DNA of 6,609 nt from an uncultured Lysobacter sp. (GTDB lineage Bacteria; Pseudomonadota; Gammaproteobacteria; Xanthomonadales; Xanthomonadaceae), in NCBI GenBank assembly GCA_902805755.1, contig CADCUA010000472.1:1-6609 (forward strand), in the 5' to 3' direction. A program made the translations under genes and the position numbers. Shown here piece after piece: positions 6,326 to 6,609 of this stretch. How positions within the stretch are numbered: the stretch's first letter is position 1; the number at the start of each line of letters is the position of its first letter. The notes beneath the pieces are model-generated. The model did not search any database, was not told the DNA's origin, and saw only the letters and a program-made list of their open reading frames with translations.

Positions 6326-6472
6326 TCGATGCGGGTGCGTAGACCGCGTGCCGCGATGAAGTCAGGCCGCATTGAATGCCCGTGTCCAACACACACACCG
6401 ACCGTCGCGCTGACTGGAATTTCGGAAATGCGCTGACGTACCCGCAGTTCGCAGACCGGCGCACGTTCGCGG

Positions 6473-6609
6473 CTATCGGCGCGCGCGCTCGGCCTCGATG
6501 CAACTGCGTGACTGGTCGAGCGTCTTCGCCGCCACCATGCACTCGAAATACGGCCGGCTGATCGTCTTATCAGACGCGCATTCGGCGACCTTCGGGTCAA
6601 CGATGCTGG
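6473..6609 (-). CDS. C-terminal end of an unidentified protein, start beyond the right edge
   Basis: A minus-strand frame enters at the right edge (first full codon at 6607) and ends with TAG at 6473-6475. It gives 44 residues with about 80% G/C at the third codon position, as expected for a real gene here. It contains ECASDKTISRPYF, ECMVAAKTLDQSR and SCIEAERARR, three cysteines spaced exactly 13 residues apart, suggesting a small cysteine-containing helical tail. I do not recognise the family. It converges on oppB with 147 bp between stops. A competing plus-strand frame from the ATG at 6498 has similar codon statistics but uses rare TTA and TCA codons and looks less protein-like. Confidence 0.42.
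   Translation of the reverse strand, partial: SIVDPKVAECASDKTISRPYFECMVAAKTLDQSRSCIEAERARR

Noticed and set aside
5203..6342. Plus-strand 379-codon frame over the linker and oppB
   Set aside because: It is an out-of-frame Arg/Ala-rich reading. The oppB frame has clear permease motifs and a Shine-Dalgarno.
6369..6429. Short palindromes GCATTGAATGC and ATTTCGGAAAT after oppB
   Set aside because: Stems of five with a single central base are too short for a terminator or operator claim, and there is no adjacent T-run.
6376..6561. Plus-strand 61-codon frame considered as an oppC start or remnant
   Set aside because: It has no Shine-Dalgarno, membrane segment or permease motif, shows weak third-position bias, and overlaps the better minus-strand frame.

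Overview
The window is GC-rich bacterial DNA whose gene content and promoter style suggest a gammaproteobacterium of the Xanthomonadales (Lysobacter/Luteimonas/Xanthomonas-like). The reasons are a plant-type glutamate-cysteine ligase, a PEP carboxylase, very high third-position GC, and a TACAAT -10 box placed so that the following mRNA would be leaderless. The genus is inferred, not proven.

Left half, minus strand: gshA (glutamate-cysteine ligase, first step of glutathione synthesis, 1975-3339) is followed after 76 bp by ppc (PEP carboxylase, start at 1898). ppc runs off the left edge. Its last readable part dissolves into a C/G homopolymer smear (1 to about 41) exactly in the glycine-rich active-site loop, which looks like a contig-end artefact. 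A divergent promoter region (3340-3552) separates gshA from a plus-strand peptide-transport operon.

Right half, plus strand: an OppA-like periplasmic oligopeptide-binding protein (3553-5202) and an OppB-like inner-membrane permease (5417-6325). No oppC-type second permease or ATPase gene follows in the window. A partial minus-strand gene of unknown function (6473-6609) enters from the right edge and converges on oppB. The 147 bp between them hold no gene or clear terminator that I can support.

The most unusual part is the 214-bp gap between oppA and oppB. It carries, in inverted orientation, a 102-bp copy of an internal segment of oppB (about 89% identical, 34 codons, matching permease residues 120-153). 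A perfect 10-bp-stem GC hairpin lies across one edge of the copy. The block is bracketed by ATGAA direct repeats, so an ATGA stop/start overlap exists at both ends: oppA stop with the start of a 73-codon ORF, and that ORF's stop with the oppB start. The simplest reading is an old insertion or inverted duplication into an ancestral oppA-oppB ATGA junction. As a consequence, the operon mRNA could fold back on the oppB coding region.

Apart from this linker the genes are ordinary housekeeping and transport functions. I saw no tRNA, rRNA, CRISPR, phage or recognisable insertion-sequence gene.
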